From positions 1 through 40,145 of the forward strand of contig JAFLEB010000008.1 in assembly GCA_017302075.1 (NCBI GenBank): a stretch of 40,145 nt of DNA. Direction: 5' to 3'. A program made the position numbers and the translations under genes. Origin of the DNA: Lysobacterales bacterium (GTDB lineage Bacteria; Pseudomonadota; Gammaproteobacteria; Xanthomonadales; Xanthomonadaceae). The notes beneath the pieces were generated by a model. That model made no database searches and was not told the origin of the DNA. It saw only the letters and a program-made list of their open reading frames with translations. Each line of letters opens with the position of its first letter. Within the stretch, counting starts at the first letter, position 1. Positions 1 through 7,892 of this stretch are shown here, in pieces.

Positions 1-382
1 CTGGGTTCTTGACGGTGGTGCCCGGGTCGGTGGTGGCGGTGGTGGAGTAGGTCTTGCCGTCGTACAGCACGTGCAACTGGTAGGTCCAGGTGCCGTCGCT
101 GCCGGCATCGGGATGGGTGTCGGTGACGGACAGCGAGTTGCCGTTCGAACCGACGGTCGGCGTGCCGAAGATGCCGGCCGCGGGCGCGTCGCCGACCCAG
201 CGAAAGCCGGGGGGATCGGCATCCATGGCAACGAACGACCCCACCGCGATCGTGCCGGTCAGGTTCCAGCTGATCGTCTGCGGCGTGGATTTCTTCGCGA
301 CCTTGATGTGCCCATGGTCGTGGACCTTGAGCGCGGGCGGATCGACCGTGGTGTCCAGCGAGACATTGACGTTGTTGCTCAT
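1..382 (-). CDS. Small beta-rich protein of unknown function, 3' end cut by window edge
   Basis: I do not recognise this protein. 127 codons are visible from the ATG at 380-382, and the gene runs off the left edge. The product starts MSNNVNVSLDTTVDPPALKV, has no signal peptide and no membrane helix, and is rich in Thr, Gly, Asp and Val in an alternating pattern that suggests a small beta-sandwich. The fragment ends in DPGTTVKNP. Its start overlaps the stop of the TIR-TPR gene in an ATGA, so the two are probably translationally coupled and belong to the same system. It could be a ligand-binding or trigger component, but nothing seen in the sequence shows a function. Confidence is high that it is a gene and low for any role. 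Confidence 0.75.
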   Translation of the reverse strand, partial: MSNNVNVSLDTTVDPPALKVHDHGHIKVAKKSTPQTISWNLTGTIAVGSFVAMDADPPGFRWVGDAPAAGIFGTPTVGSNGNSLSVTDTHPDAGSDGTWTYQLHVLYDGKTYSTTATTDPGTTVKNP

Positions 383-2535
383 GACCTGCTCCTTGCGTCG
401 GCGCGTCCAGGCGATGGCGCCGACGGTCCCGCGTCAGCGGTGGGCGCGCGCACGCGGAGGCCCGCGCGCGCGAGGTCGGCGGCCAGCGCCGGGTCGCGGT
501 AGCCGCTGGCGGCGAGTGCGGTCGCGCTTGCCGTGGCATCGCCCAGCCGGCGCAACAGGAGCTGCGCGCGGACCTGCAGGGCCAGCAGGCGTGGGTCGCC
601 GCGACTGTCGCGCTGCGCCTCGATCGCCGCCAGCGCCTCGCGTGCGAGCGCCATGCGGCGTTCGCCATCGACCAGGGCGGAGAGGTGAAGGCGGGCATCG
701 AGGGTGGACAGCACGGTGCCACGATCCTGCGGGCTGGCGGCCAGTTGCGGATCGAGGATGGCGAGCGCGTCGTCCAGCAGGCCGGCGGCCATCGCTGCAT
801 CGCCCAGCGCGGCGGCCTGCACGGCTTGTTCGGTCAGCGCCTCGGCATGGTCGCGTTGCCAGCCGGGCTGGTCCTGGCCGGCGGCGAGCAGCGGCGCCAG
901 CGTGGCCCTGGCCTCGTCGACGAGGCGGGCGGCAGTGGTGGCATCGCCGGCCAGGCGGGCGACGCGGGCGGACTGGATGGCATACAGCCCGAGGTCTTCG
1001 CGGTACTCCGAGCTTGAAGGCTCCATCGCATGCAGCTTGCGCGCCTCGGCGAGCGCCTGCGCCTGCAACGCGGCGGCATCGGCGAACTGACCGGCAAGCG
1101 CCAGGGTACGTCCCAGCGTGGCCCGTGCGATCAGCAGGAAGCGGCGTTGCGCGTTGTTGCGCGGGTCGCGCGCCACCAGCCGTGCCTTGACCGCCAGGTC
1201 CTCGCGATAGCCGGCGATCGCCGCGCGCAGGTCGCCACGCTGCAGGGCCATCTTGGCGAGGTTGTTGTGGGCGAGGCCAAGCATGTTCTGCCACTCGCTG
1301 TTCGCCGGGTCGCGCGCGGCGAGCCGGCGGGCGAGGACGAGCATGCGGTCGTAGTGCGCGGTCGCGTCGTCGATGCGGCCCAGGCTCTCCAGCACATGCC
1401 CGTTGTTGTTCTCGTTGGTGACCGCCTGGTAGAGCAGTTGCGGGTCGTCCGGGGCCTGCCGTTGCGCCGCGGACAGCACGCGCGCGGCTTCGTCGAAGCC
1501 GCGCCCCGCATTCGCCAGGTCGCCCTGGTACCAGTGCATCAGGGCGATGTAGGACAACACGTCGGCGTGCGCGAGCTGGCGCGCGACGTCGCGGGGCATC
1601 GCGCGCGCCATCGGGCCGGAGAGTTCGGATGCGGCGCGGTAGCTCTTCATCGCGCCGGCGTAGTCGCCCTGCTCGCTGCGGACCACGCCGATCTTGACCA
1701 GCGCCTTGGCGCGCTGTTCCAGCGCTTCGGCGGTGACGTCGGTCCGCGGCAGCGAGGCGAAGTAGTCCATCGCCTTGTCGTTGACCTTGGACAGGATGTC
1801 GAGGCGGCCCACCTCGGACAATTTGTCGTTGAGGTCGCCCAGCATGAAGTCGACCAGCGCTTCCGCCTGCTTCTGCCGGCGTTCCGCCGCCTTGCGCGCG
1901 ATCACCGCCTGCACCGCGAGCACCGAGGTGACGAGCATGACCAGCACCGCCAGTCCGGTGACCGCGGCCATGCGCCGGTGGCGACGCTGCGCCTCGCGCT
2001 GGCGGAGGGTGTCGAGCGGCAGCCCGAACAGGCCGGCCAGCAGCTTGAGCAGGGCCAGCGAACGGCCGTCCTTGCCGCTGCGCGCGTCGGCCGCGACGGG
2101 GTTGGCGACGAGGTCGAGCGTACCGGTCGCCGGGTCGAGGTCGTGGCGCAGCGCGTGCGGGAAGCATTCGCGCGCATCGCCGGCATTCGGTTCGCCCCCC
2201 ACGATGAAGGCATAGATGCGGTCGCCGCGGCCGAGCCGCTTGAAGGCGAGGATCTCGGCATCGACGTAGGGTGAGCGCGCGGCATCCGGCGAGCAGAGCA
2301 CCACCAGGGCTTCGGAGTCGGCGAGCGCGGACTCGATCTGCGGGCCGAGGTGTCCGGCGCTGGGCAGGTCGTCGCGGTCGCGGAACACCGGGGCCATGCG
2401 CTCGGGCAGGGGGCCGTGCGCACCGCTGCCGCCCCGCAGGCGCGAGGGGAGGCGGTACGACTCCAGCCGCCGGTGCAACCACGCGGCCCAGCGCGCGTCG
2501 GCATGGCTGTAGCTGATGAAGGCGCGATAGTGCAT
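379..2535 (-). CDS. TIR domain-transmembrane-TPR protein
   Basis: The 718-aa product starts with a bacterial TIR domain (residues 1-135: YRAFISYSHAD at 3-13, FRDRDDLPSAG at 51-61, then CSPDAARSPYVDAEI with the candidate catalytic Glu at 94). A basic stretch follows, including LKLLAGLFGLPLD (163-175), a region I associate with this TIR subfamily. One membrane helix lies at about 189-212, and then a linker (MLGDLNDKL at 231-239) leads into a long TPR superhelix to the C-terminus. TIR domains of this type hydrolyse or cyclise NAD+ or act as scaffolds; that activity here is inferred from the Glu. The usual Trp before the catalytic segment is Tyr90. An AGGGG ribosome site lies 5 nt before the ATG. 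It lies 69 bp after the SLOG-SLATT gene and overlaps the next gene by 4 bp. Confidence 0.88.
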   Translation of the reverse strand: MHYRAFISYSHADARWAAWLHRRLESYRLPSRLRGGSGAHGPLPERMAPVFRDRDDLPSAGHLGPQIESALADSEALVVLCSPDAARSPYVDAEILAFKRLGRGDRIYAFIVGGEPNAGDARECFPHALRHDLDPATGTLDLVANPVAADARSGKDGRSLALLKLLAGLFGLPLDTLRQREAQRRHRRMAAVTGLAVLVMLVTSVLAVQAVIARKAAERRQKQAEALVDFMLGDLNDKLSEVGRLDILSKVNDKAMDYFASLPRTDVTAEALEQRAKALVKIGVVRSEQGDYAGAMKSYRAASELSGPMARAMPRDVARQLAHADVLSYIALMHWYQGDLANAGRGFDEAARVLSAAQRQAPDDPQLLYQAVTNENNNGHVLESLGRIDDATAHYDRMLVLARRLAARDPANSEWQNMLGLAHNNLAKMALQRGDLRAAIAGYREDLAVKARLVARDPRNNAQRRFLLIARATLGRTLALAGQFADAAALQAQALAEARKLHAMEPSSSEYREDLGLYAIQSARVARLAGDATTAARLVDEARATLAPLLAAGQDQPGWQRDHAEALTEQAVQAAALGDAAMAAGLLDDALAILDPQLAASPQDRGTVLSTLDARLHLSALVDGERRMALAREALAAIEAQRDSRGDPRLLALQVRAQLLLRRLGDATASATALAASGYRDPALAADLARAGLRVRAPTADAGPSAPSPGRADARSRS

Positions 2536-2604
2536 CGCATCCCCTGTGGGCCGGCCGCCCCCGGGAAACCGCCGGCAATCGACAACACTACGCCTTTTGG
2601 CGCA

Positions 2605-4365
2605 TCAAGCGGACAGCGGCCCCCCCTCCAGCGGACGCTCGCGGTGCAGCAGGATCCACTCGGCGTGTTCCTCCAGGCAGGCGCAGCCGAGCGCGCGCAG
2701 CAGGTGCCGGGCCTCGTCGTCGTCCGCGGCGAGGTCCAGCCGCCAGCGGCAGCTCTCGAACAGGCGGCGCATGAAGCGGAACTGCTTGATCAGCTCCTTG
2801 TCCGCGTTCTTGTAGGCCAGCGCCTCGCGGATGCCGGCCACCAGCGGCAACAGGCCCATCGCCATCACCAGCCCGGTGCGCCAGCCATCGCCCAGGCGCG
2901 GGCCGAGCACCAGCAATGCCAGTGCGCCCAGCAGGCCGCCGGCCAGTGCGAGCTCGCCGAGGCGGGTGGTGGTGCGGTACGCATGCTCGCGGCGCGCCAC
3001 GCCGGCGCGGAAGTAGCGCAGCTGGCCGCCGGTCTCGCCGGGCGCGTCGCCGCCGGTGCCGACCCAGTGCGCGATGACCCAGTGCAGCCAGCCGGTGTCG
3101 GATTCGAAGCCGTCGTCGCGCAGCAGGTTGCTGCCGCGCATGGCGTGGCGGATCCAGCTCAGGTCCACGTCCTGCTTCTGCAGGAAGCTGTCGTAGCCCA
3201 GGCTGCTGTTGGGCGGGGTTTCGACGCCGGCCAGCCGCCAGTACACCTGCACCCGCAGGCCTTCGGCGAGGCCGCGGTAGTCGAGGAACTTGCGGTGCCA
3301 TTCGCGACGCGCGGCGATCCAGCGCACCAGCGCACCCAGCGCGAACAGCAGCAGGAACAGGGCGACGAAGCCGCGATGGGCGTCGAGGTCGGAATACAGG
3401 ATGAAGGCCAGGCCCATCGCCGCGGCCAGCGCATGGGTGGCGAGCATGCCGCCGCGCATGCGCCGGCGGAAATGCGCGGCCAGCCAGTCGGCGGTGCCGA
3501 ACAGGGCGTCGGTCGCGCGGACGAAGTCCGGCGGTGGCGCGGGCATGTCGCTGCCGAGCAGCGACGCACGCTCGCCGGCGATCGCCTCGCGGTAGCGCGC
3601 CGCATCGCGATTGAAGGCCTGCAGTTGCGCGAACACGTGCCGGTACTGCGCGGGCGGTGGCCCATCGCCGCGGCTGTCGCCCTCCAGCGTGACCCAGCGC
3701 GGCGGCGGCACGCCCGTGGTCGGTGCAGCGGGTCCTGGATGCGGCATGCGGCGCGGGCAGTGCACGTGGTAGACGAGGTCGCTTTCGTCGTCGGCCAGCA
3801 GGTTGGGCGCGATGTCCTCCGCGCGGAAGCCGGGCATGGTATTGCGCAGGTGGTAGTCCACGACCTGCGCGGTGCCGCCGGTGGCATCGCTGGGGCGGCC
3901 GTCCCACAAGGCCAGCAGGACCTGGCAGTGCGAGGACACGAACATCCCCAGCTGCGCATACTGGCGATTGCGTGCCGCGCCGCGCTCCTGCAGGTCATCC
4001 ACGCGGATGCGCGGGGCCAGCGGCAGCGTGCGCACCCGCGCCTGCGCCAGCAACACGCGGAATCTTGCAAGGGCGAGGGCGTCCTCGAAGTCATCCTCGT
4101 AGGCCGCCTGCGGCAGGGGCAGCGGCACCACCAGTTCGATGCCCAGCGCCAGGGCTTCCTCGGCCACCAGTTGGTCGCCGCCGCTGGCCAATGCGGATAT
4201 CACCCGCAGCGGCAGATCGGGGTAGTCGCGCTGCAGCCCGGCGAGGAACGCGCGGACTTCCGCGCGCAGGCGCGGGGTTTCGGCGTCCACGAGGTCGCGG
4301 TGCGCGGTCACCCCGATGTTGAGGTGGATCCGCGCCGGCTCGCCGCCTGTCCCGCCTGCCGCCAT
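2605..4365 (-). CDS. SLOG-like nucleotide-sensor fused to SLATT-like membrane domain
   Basis: I chose the ATG at 4365, preceded by GGGGG, because an upstream extension would run into the divergent gene; this gives 586 aa. Residues 13-200 look like a SLOG/LOG-type Rossmann domain: GVTAHRD (18-24), SALASGGDQLVAEEA (57-71) and ALWDG (152-156). Two hydrophobic blocks follow, each a helical pair: about 309-350 followed by RKFLDYRGLAEGLRVQ, and about 470-512 followed by KELIKQFRFMRRLFES. That arrangement matches SLATT domains, which were proposed from comparative genomics to be pore-forming effectors next to nucleotide-sensing SLOG domains. There is no signal peptide. It is the first gene of the unit with the TIR-TPR protein, so a signal made or altered by the TIR could be read here. 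The family call rests on motif memory. Confidence 0.75.
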   Translation of the reverse strand: MAAGGTGGEPARIHLNIGVTAHRDLVDAETPRLRAEVRAFLAGLQRDYPDLPLRVISALASGGDQLVAEEALALGIELVVPLPLPQAAYEDDFEDALALARFRVLLAQARVRTLPLAPRIRVDDLQERGAARNRQYAQLGMFVSSHCQVLLALWDGRPSDATGGTAQVVDYHLRNTMPGFRAEDIAPNLLADDESDLVYHVHCPRRMPHPGPAAPTTGVPPPRWVTLEGDSRGDGPPPAQYRHVFAQLQAFNRDAARYREAIAGERASLLGSDMPAPPPDFVRATDALFGTADWLAAHFRRRMRGGMLATHALAAAMGLAFILYSDLDAHRGFVALFLLLFALGALVRWIAARREWHRKFLDYRGLAEGLRVQVYWRLAGVETPPNSSLGYDSFLQKQDVDLSWIRHAMRGSNLLRDDGFESDTGWLHWVIAHWVGTGGDAPGETGGQLRYFRAGVARREHAYRTTTRLGELALAGGLLGALALLVLGPRLGDGWRTGLVMAMGLLPLVAGIREALAYKNADKELIKQFRFMRRLFESCRWRLDLAADDDEARHLLRALGCACLEEHAEWILLHRERPLEGGPLSA

Positions 4366-4423
4366 CCAGCCCCCGGTTGGCGCCCCGCCGGCGCCATGCG
4401 ACCCTGCCTTCCTGCAACGGAGT

Positions 4424-4780
4424 ATGCCCATGTCGCCGGTCGCGCACGTCCTCGTGGTCCTCGTCGCCCTCCTGCACCTCGGCTTCCTGGTGCTGGAGAT
4501 GTTCCTCTGGACCAGGCCGGCGGGCCTGAAGGTGTTCCGCAACACGCCGGAGAAGGCGGCGGTCACCCGCGTGCTCGCGGCCAACCAGGGGCTGTACAAC
4601 GGGTTCCTGGCGGCGGGCCTGCTCTACGCCGTCGCCACGGGCTCGCGCGAGTTCGCGGTGTTCTTCCTCGCCTGCGTGGTGATGGCCGGCGCCTACGGCG
4701 CGTGGTCGGTCAACAAGCGGATCTTCGTGGTACAGGCGATGCCGGCGCTGGCCGCGCTGGCGGCCCTGGCCTGGGCCTGA
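4424..4780 (+). CDS. DUF1304-family small membrane protein
   Basis: The 118-aa integral membrane protein has four hydrophobic segments: the N-terminal HVLVVLVALLHLGFLVLEMF, a second after NQGLYNGFLAAGLL, a third EFAVFFLACVVMAGAYGAW, and a C-terminal Ala/Leu-rich one. The NQGLYNGFLAAGL and GAYGAW segments are typical of DUF1304, a family with no assigned biochemical role. ACGGAG just before the ATG at 4424 supports the start; an internal ATG two codons later is the alternative. It is divergent from the SLOG gene across 58 bp. Its TGA abuts the TGA of the convergent hotdog gene, so no terminator fits between them. It is probably a housekeeping flank rather than part of the TIR unit. Confidence 0.85.
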   Translation: MPMSPVAHVLVVLVALLHLGFLVLEMFLWTRPAGLKVFRNTPEKAAVTRVLAANQGLYNGFLAAGLLYAVATGSREFAVFFLACVVMAGAYGAWSVNKRIFVVQAMPALAALAALAWA

Positions 4781-5248
4781 TCAGCGCGCCGACTTCGGCG
4801 ACACCCACATCGCGATGGTCGCGCGGAACACCACGTCGCCGGCCGGATCCTCGACGACCACTTCGAACGGCAGTTCGTAGCCGGCCTCCGCGTCGCGCGG
4901 CGGGAACGCCGGCGTCGCGATGGCGCGCATGCGGCCGACCGCCTTCCTGAGGTAGGCGACCGTCATGCCCTTGGGGATCCACCGCATCGAGGGCGGGATG
5001 CTGACGTCGCACGCCAGGCCGCCCACGAACTCGGCGAGGTTGCACAGCGCGATGGCGTGCACGGTGCCGAGGTGGTTGGTGACCCGGCGGCGATGCGCCA
5101 GCGTGGCGATGCCGCGGCCGGGCTCGAGCGACTCGATCCGCGGCGCGATGCTGGCGAAGTAGGGCGCCTTCCAGCACACCAGCCGCGAGAACAGCCAGCG
5201 GCCCGCGGGCCACCGGCTGATGCGCTGGTATGCGGCGAGGACGTTCAC
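4781..5248 (-). CDS. DUF4442/PaaI-like hotdog-fold protein (probable acyl-CoA thioesterase)
   Basis: The 155-aa product starts at a GTG (5248) whose GTGA overlaps the stop of fadE, so it is translationally coupled to it. The segment VTNHLGTVHAIALCNLAE is the hotdog-thioesterase signature helix with the usual N-H-x-G-T-x-H-A layout. It is followed by FVGGLACDVSIP and a beta strand reading KGMTVAYLRKAVGRM. Length fits the DUF4442 branch. The expected role is hydrolysis of acyl-CoA in the cytosol; the partner FadE makes a role in fatty acid degradation or CoA recycling likely. Substrate specificity cannot be read from the sequence. Confidence 0.82.
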   Translation of the reverse strand: MNVLAAYQRISRWPAGRWLFSRLVCWKAPYFASIAPRIESLEPGRGIATLAHRRRVTNHLGTVHAIALCNLAEFVGGLACDVSIPPSMRWIPKGMTVAYLRKAVGRMRAIATPAFPPRDAEAGYELPFEVVVEDPAGDVVFRATIAMWVSPKSAR

Positions 5249-7722
5249 GCCGCGGCGCGCGGCGCCGGGGCCTGGCCGTGCAGGGTCGCGTATCCCGCGG
5301 AGCGCAATTCGGCGGGATCGAAGTCGTCGACCATGATCGCGTCGAGGGTGATCGCGCGCAGCTCTTCCAGCTGCTTGCGTTCCTCGGCGGTGATCCAGCC
5401 TTCGCGCACGCCCTCGTCCAGCTGGGCGTCGAACTCGAGCGCCTCGATGTCGCTGTTCTTCAGCGCCTTGAGGAACTTGCGCTCGACCGGCTCCGCCATC
5501 ACCACCTTCGGCAGGTAGCTGACGATGCGACCGGCCGGGTTGTACTCGCCGGGGGTGGTGAACACGCCGGTGGCCAGCCGCTCGCGCGCGTCGCACGGGG
5601 TCATCAGCAGCGAGGCGACCTTGTGGCCCAGGCGGTCGCTCGGCGCCTGTGCGCGGCGGCCCCACGGGAAGATCACCAGCCACAGCAGCCAGCCCACCGG
5701 GCGGATCGGGAAGTTGCGCAAGGCGCCGGACAGCGCGGTCTCGATCTTGTTGACCGCGTCGTGGAAGGCATAGGCCAGCAGCGGCTGGTCGCCGGCCGGC
5801 GCGCCCTGGTCCTGGTGGCGCTTGAGCATCGCGCTGGCGATGTACAGCTGGCTGAGGACGTCGCCGAGGCGGCCGGAGAGCGATTCCTTGAACTTCAGCT
5901 TGCCGCCGAGCAGCAGCATCGAGGTGTCCGCCATCACCGCCAGCGCGGCGGAATAGCGGTTGAGCTTGCGGAAGTAGCGGCGGGTGTCGTCGTCGCCGGG
6001 CGCGCTGCCGACCTTGCTGCCGGTCAGGCCGTACCACCAGCTGCGCACCGCGTTGCTGATCGCGTAGCCGATGTGGCCGAACAGGGCGGTGTCGAACTGG
6101 TCGATGCGCGCCTTCGGGTCCTCGAGCTGCGCGGCCTTCATCTCCTTCATCACCCACGGATGGCAGAGGATGGCGCCCTGGCCGAAGATCATCAGCGAGC
6201 GGGTCATGATGTTCGCGCCCTCGACCGTGATCGCGATCGGCGCGGCCTGGTACGAGCGCCCGGCGAAGTTGCGCGGGCCGAGGATGATGCCCTTGCCGCC
6301 GAGGATGTCCATGCAGTCCAGCGACACCTTGCGGCCCATCTCGGTGCAGTGGTACTTCGCGATGGTGGACGGCACCGCGGGGTTCTCGCCGCGCGCCACC
6401 GCCGCCGCGGTCGCCTCGGACAGCGCGCTGCAGGCGTAGGCGTTGCCGCCGATCCGCGCCAGCGCTTCCTCGACGCCCTCGAAGCGCCCGACCGACAGGC
6501 CGAACTGCTTGCGGATGCGCGCGTAGCTGCCGACCGCCACCGCGCCCATCTTCGAACCGCCGCTCGCGGTCGAGGGCAGGGTGATCGAGCGCCCGATCGA
6601 CAGGCATTCCATCAGCATGCGCCAGCCCTGGCCCGCGTAGTCCTCGCCGCCGATCAGCTGCGACAACGGCACGAACACGTCCTTGCCGTGGATCGGGCCG
6701 TTCTGGAACGGCGAGTTGAGCGGGAAGTGGCGGCGGCCGATCTCCAGCCCCGGGGTGTCGCGCGGGACCAGCGCCAGCGAGATGCCGATGTCGCGGGTGT
6801 CGCCCAGCAGCCCGTCCGGGTCGTACATGCGGAAGGCGACGCCGATCAGCGTGGCCACCGGCGCGAGGGTGATGTAGCGCTTGTTGAGGGTGAGGCGGAT
6901 GCCCAGCACCTTGGCGCCGTTCCACTCGCCCTCGCAGACGATGCCGTAGTCGGGGATCGAGGTGGCGTCGGAGCCCGCGAACGGCCCCGTCAGTGCGAAG
7001 CACGGGACCTCGCGGCCATCGGCGAGGCGCGGCAGGTACTGCTGCTTCTGTCCCTCGGTGCCGTAGTGCATGAGCAGCTCGGCCGGCCCCAGCGAGTTCG
7101 GCACGCCGACCGTCGAGGACACCACCGACGAGATCGAGGCGAGCTTCTGGATGACCTTGTGGTTCATCAGCGCCGAGAAGCCCAGGCCGCCGTATTCCTT
7201 CGGGATGTTCAGGCCGAAGAACTTGTTGCGCTTGATGTACTCCCACAGTTCCGGCGGCAGGTCGGCGCGCACGTGGGTGATGTCCCAGTCGTCCGTCATC
7301 CTGCACAGGGTTTCGCAGGGGCCGTCGAGGAACGCCTGCTCCTCCGCGGTGAGCTGCGGCTTGGGCAGGTCGAGCAACTGGTTCCACGCCGGCTTGCCGG
7401 AGAACAGCTCGCCCTCGAAGCCGACCGTGCCGGATTCCAGCGCGGTGCGCTCGGTGTCGGACAGCGGCGGGAGGAGCTTGGTGTAGAAGTCGAGCAGCGG
7501 CGTGGTGATGAAGGGCTTGCGCAGCTGCGGCAGCACCAGCGGCACGGTGACGAGCGCGACGATGATCGCGGCGACCACGCTTGCCGTGGCATTCGCCCCG
7601 AGCAGCCAACCCGCGACGAGCAGCGAGGCGGTGATCGCCGCCCACACCGCCAGGCGCAGGCGGTGGTATGCAGCGAACCCGGCAGCAAGGAGCAGGGCGA
7701 GGAAGGGAAGGATCACGCTCAT
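5245..7722 (-). CDS. fadE: FadE-type acyl-CoA dehydrogenase
   Basis: The 825-aa protein matches the long gammaproteobacterial FadE (about 815 aa) that introduces the first double bond in beta-oxidation of saturated acyl-CoA. N-terminal hydrophobic segments (about 3-18, 24-42 and 47-63) anchor it in the inner membrane. Recognisable dehydrogenase stretches include FALTGPFAGSDATSIPD, MECLSIGRSITLPS, CMDILGGKGIILGP and ITVEGANIMTRSLMIFGQG, ending in the FadE-specific alpha-helical extension. The ATG at 7722 has GGGAG about 9 nt upstream; an ATG 21 codons earlier would begin inside the candidate operator and is less likely. It is co-transcribed with a hotdog protein and divergent from a TetR regulator that probably controls it. 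Confidence 0.95.
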   Translation of the reverse strand: MSVILPFLALLLAAGFAAYHRLRLAVWAAITASLLVAGWLLGANATASVVAAIIVALVTVPLVLPQLRKPFITTPLLDFYTKLLPPLSDTERTALESGTVGFEGELFSGKPAWNQLLDLPKPQLTAEEQAFLDGPCETLCRMTDDWDITHVRADLPPELWEYIKRNKFFGLNIPKEYGGLGFSALMNHKVIQKLASISSVVSSTVGVPNSLGPAELLMHYGTEGQKQQYLPRLADGREVPCFALTGPFAGSDATSIPDYGIVCEGEWNGAKVLGIRLTLNKRYITLAPVATLIGVAFRMYDPDGLLGDTRDIGISLALVPRDTPGLEIGRRHFPLNSPFQNGPIHGKDVFVPLSQLIGGEDYAGQGWRMLMECLSIGRSITLPSTASGGSKMGAVAVGSYARIRKQFGLSVGRFEGVEEALARIGGNAYACSALSEATAAAVARGENPAVPSTIAKYHCTEMGRKVSLDCMDILGGKGIILGPRNFAGRSYQAAPIAITVEGANIMTRSLMIFGQGAILCHPWVMKEMKAAQLEDPKARIDQFDTALFGHIGYAISNAVRSWWYGLTGSKVGSAPGDDDTRRYFRKLNRYSAALAVMADTSMLLLGGKLKFKESLSGRLGDVLSQLYIASAMLKRHQDQGAPAGDQPLLAYAFHDAVNKIETALSGALRNFPIRPVGWLLWLVIFPWGRRAQAPSDRLGHKVASLLMTPCDARERLATGVFTTPGEYNPAGRIVSYLPKVVMAEPVERKFLKALKNSDIEALEFDAQLDEGVREGWITAEERKQLEELRAITLDAIMVDDFDPAELRSAGYATLHGQAPAPRAAA

Positions 7723-7788
7723 GGAAAGCTCCCGGAACCGCAGGTGGATTGGATCATGCCGCGTTGCGCCTGAAGAAGGCGTCATCTA

Positions 7789-7806
7789 CCATACGGTGAA
7801 GTATGG
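7789..7806. promoter_or_regulatory. Candidate TetR operator between fadE and its divergent regulator
   Basis: A perfect inverted repeat CCATAC-N6-GTATGG sits in the 170-bp divergent region. A further GTATGG half-site lies at 7874-7879, just before the regulator start, with a CATAC at 7854-7858. An 18-bp palindrome of this size suits a TetR dimer that represses both genes until a ligand, possibly acyl-CoA, binds. The assignment is inferred from position and symmetry. Confidence 0.5.
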
Positions 7807-7892
7807 CGCATTCGGCACGAGTGTGACCGCGCAAAAAAGAGCAAAAACTCAGCATACTGTCCCAACCGGTAACGTATGGAACGGATCCCGCG

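Noticed and set aside
2350-4950. 866-codon plus-strand open frame across the SLOG-SLATT gene
   Set aside because: Its product is Ala/Gln/Arg-rich with no domain, and it crosses two real genes on both strands.
4781-7645. 954-codon minus-strand open frame
   Set aside because: Only its last 155 codons (from the GTG at 5248) are real, the hotdog gene. The rest is an out-of-frame reading of fadE.
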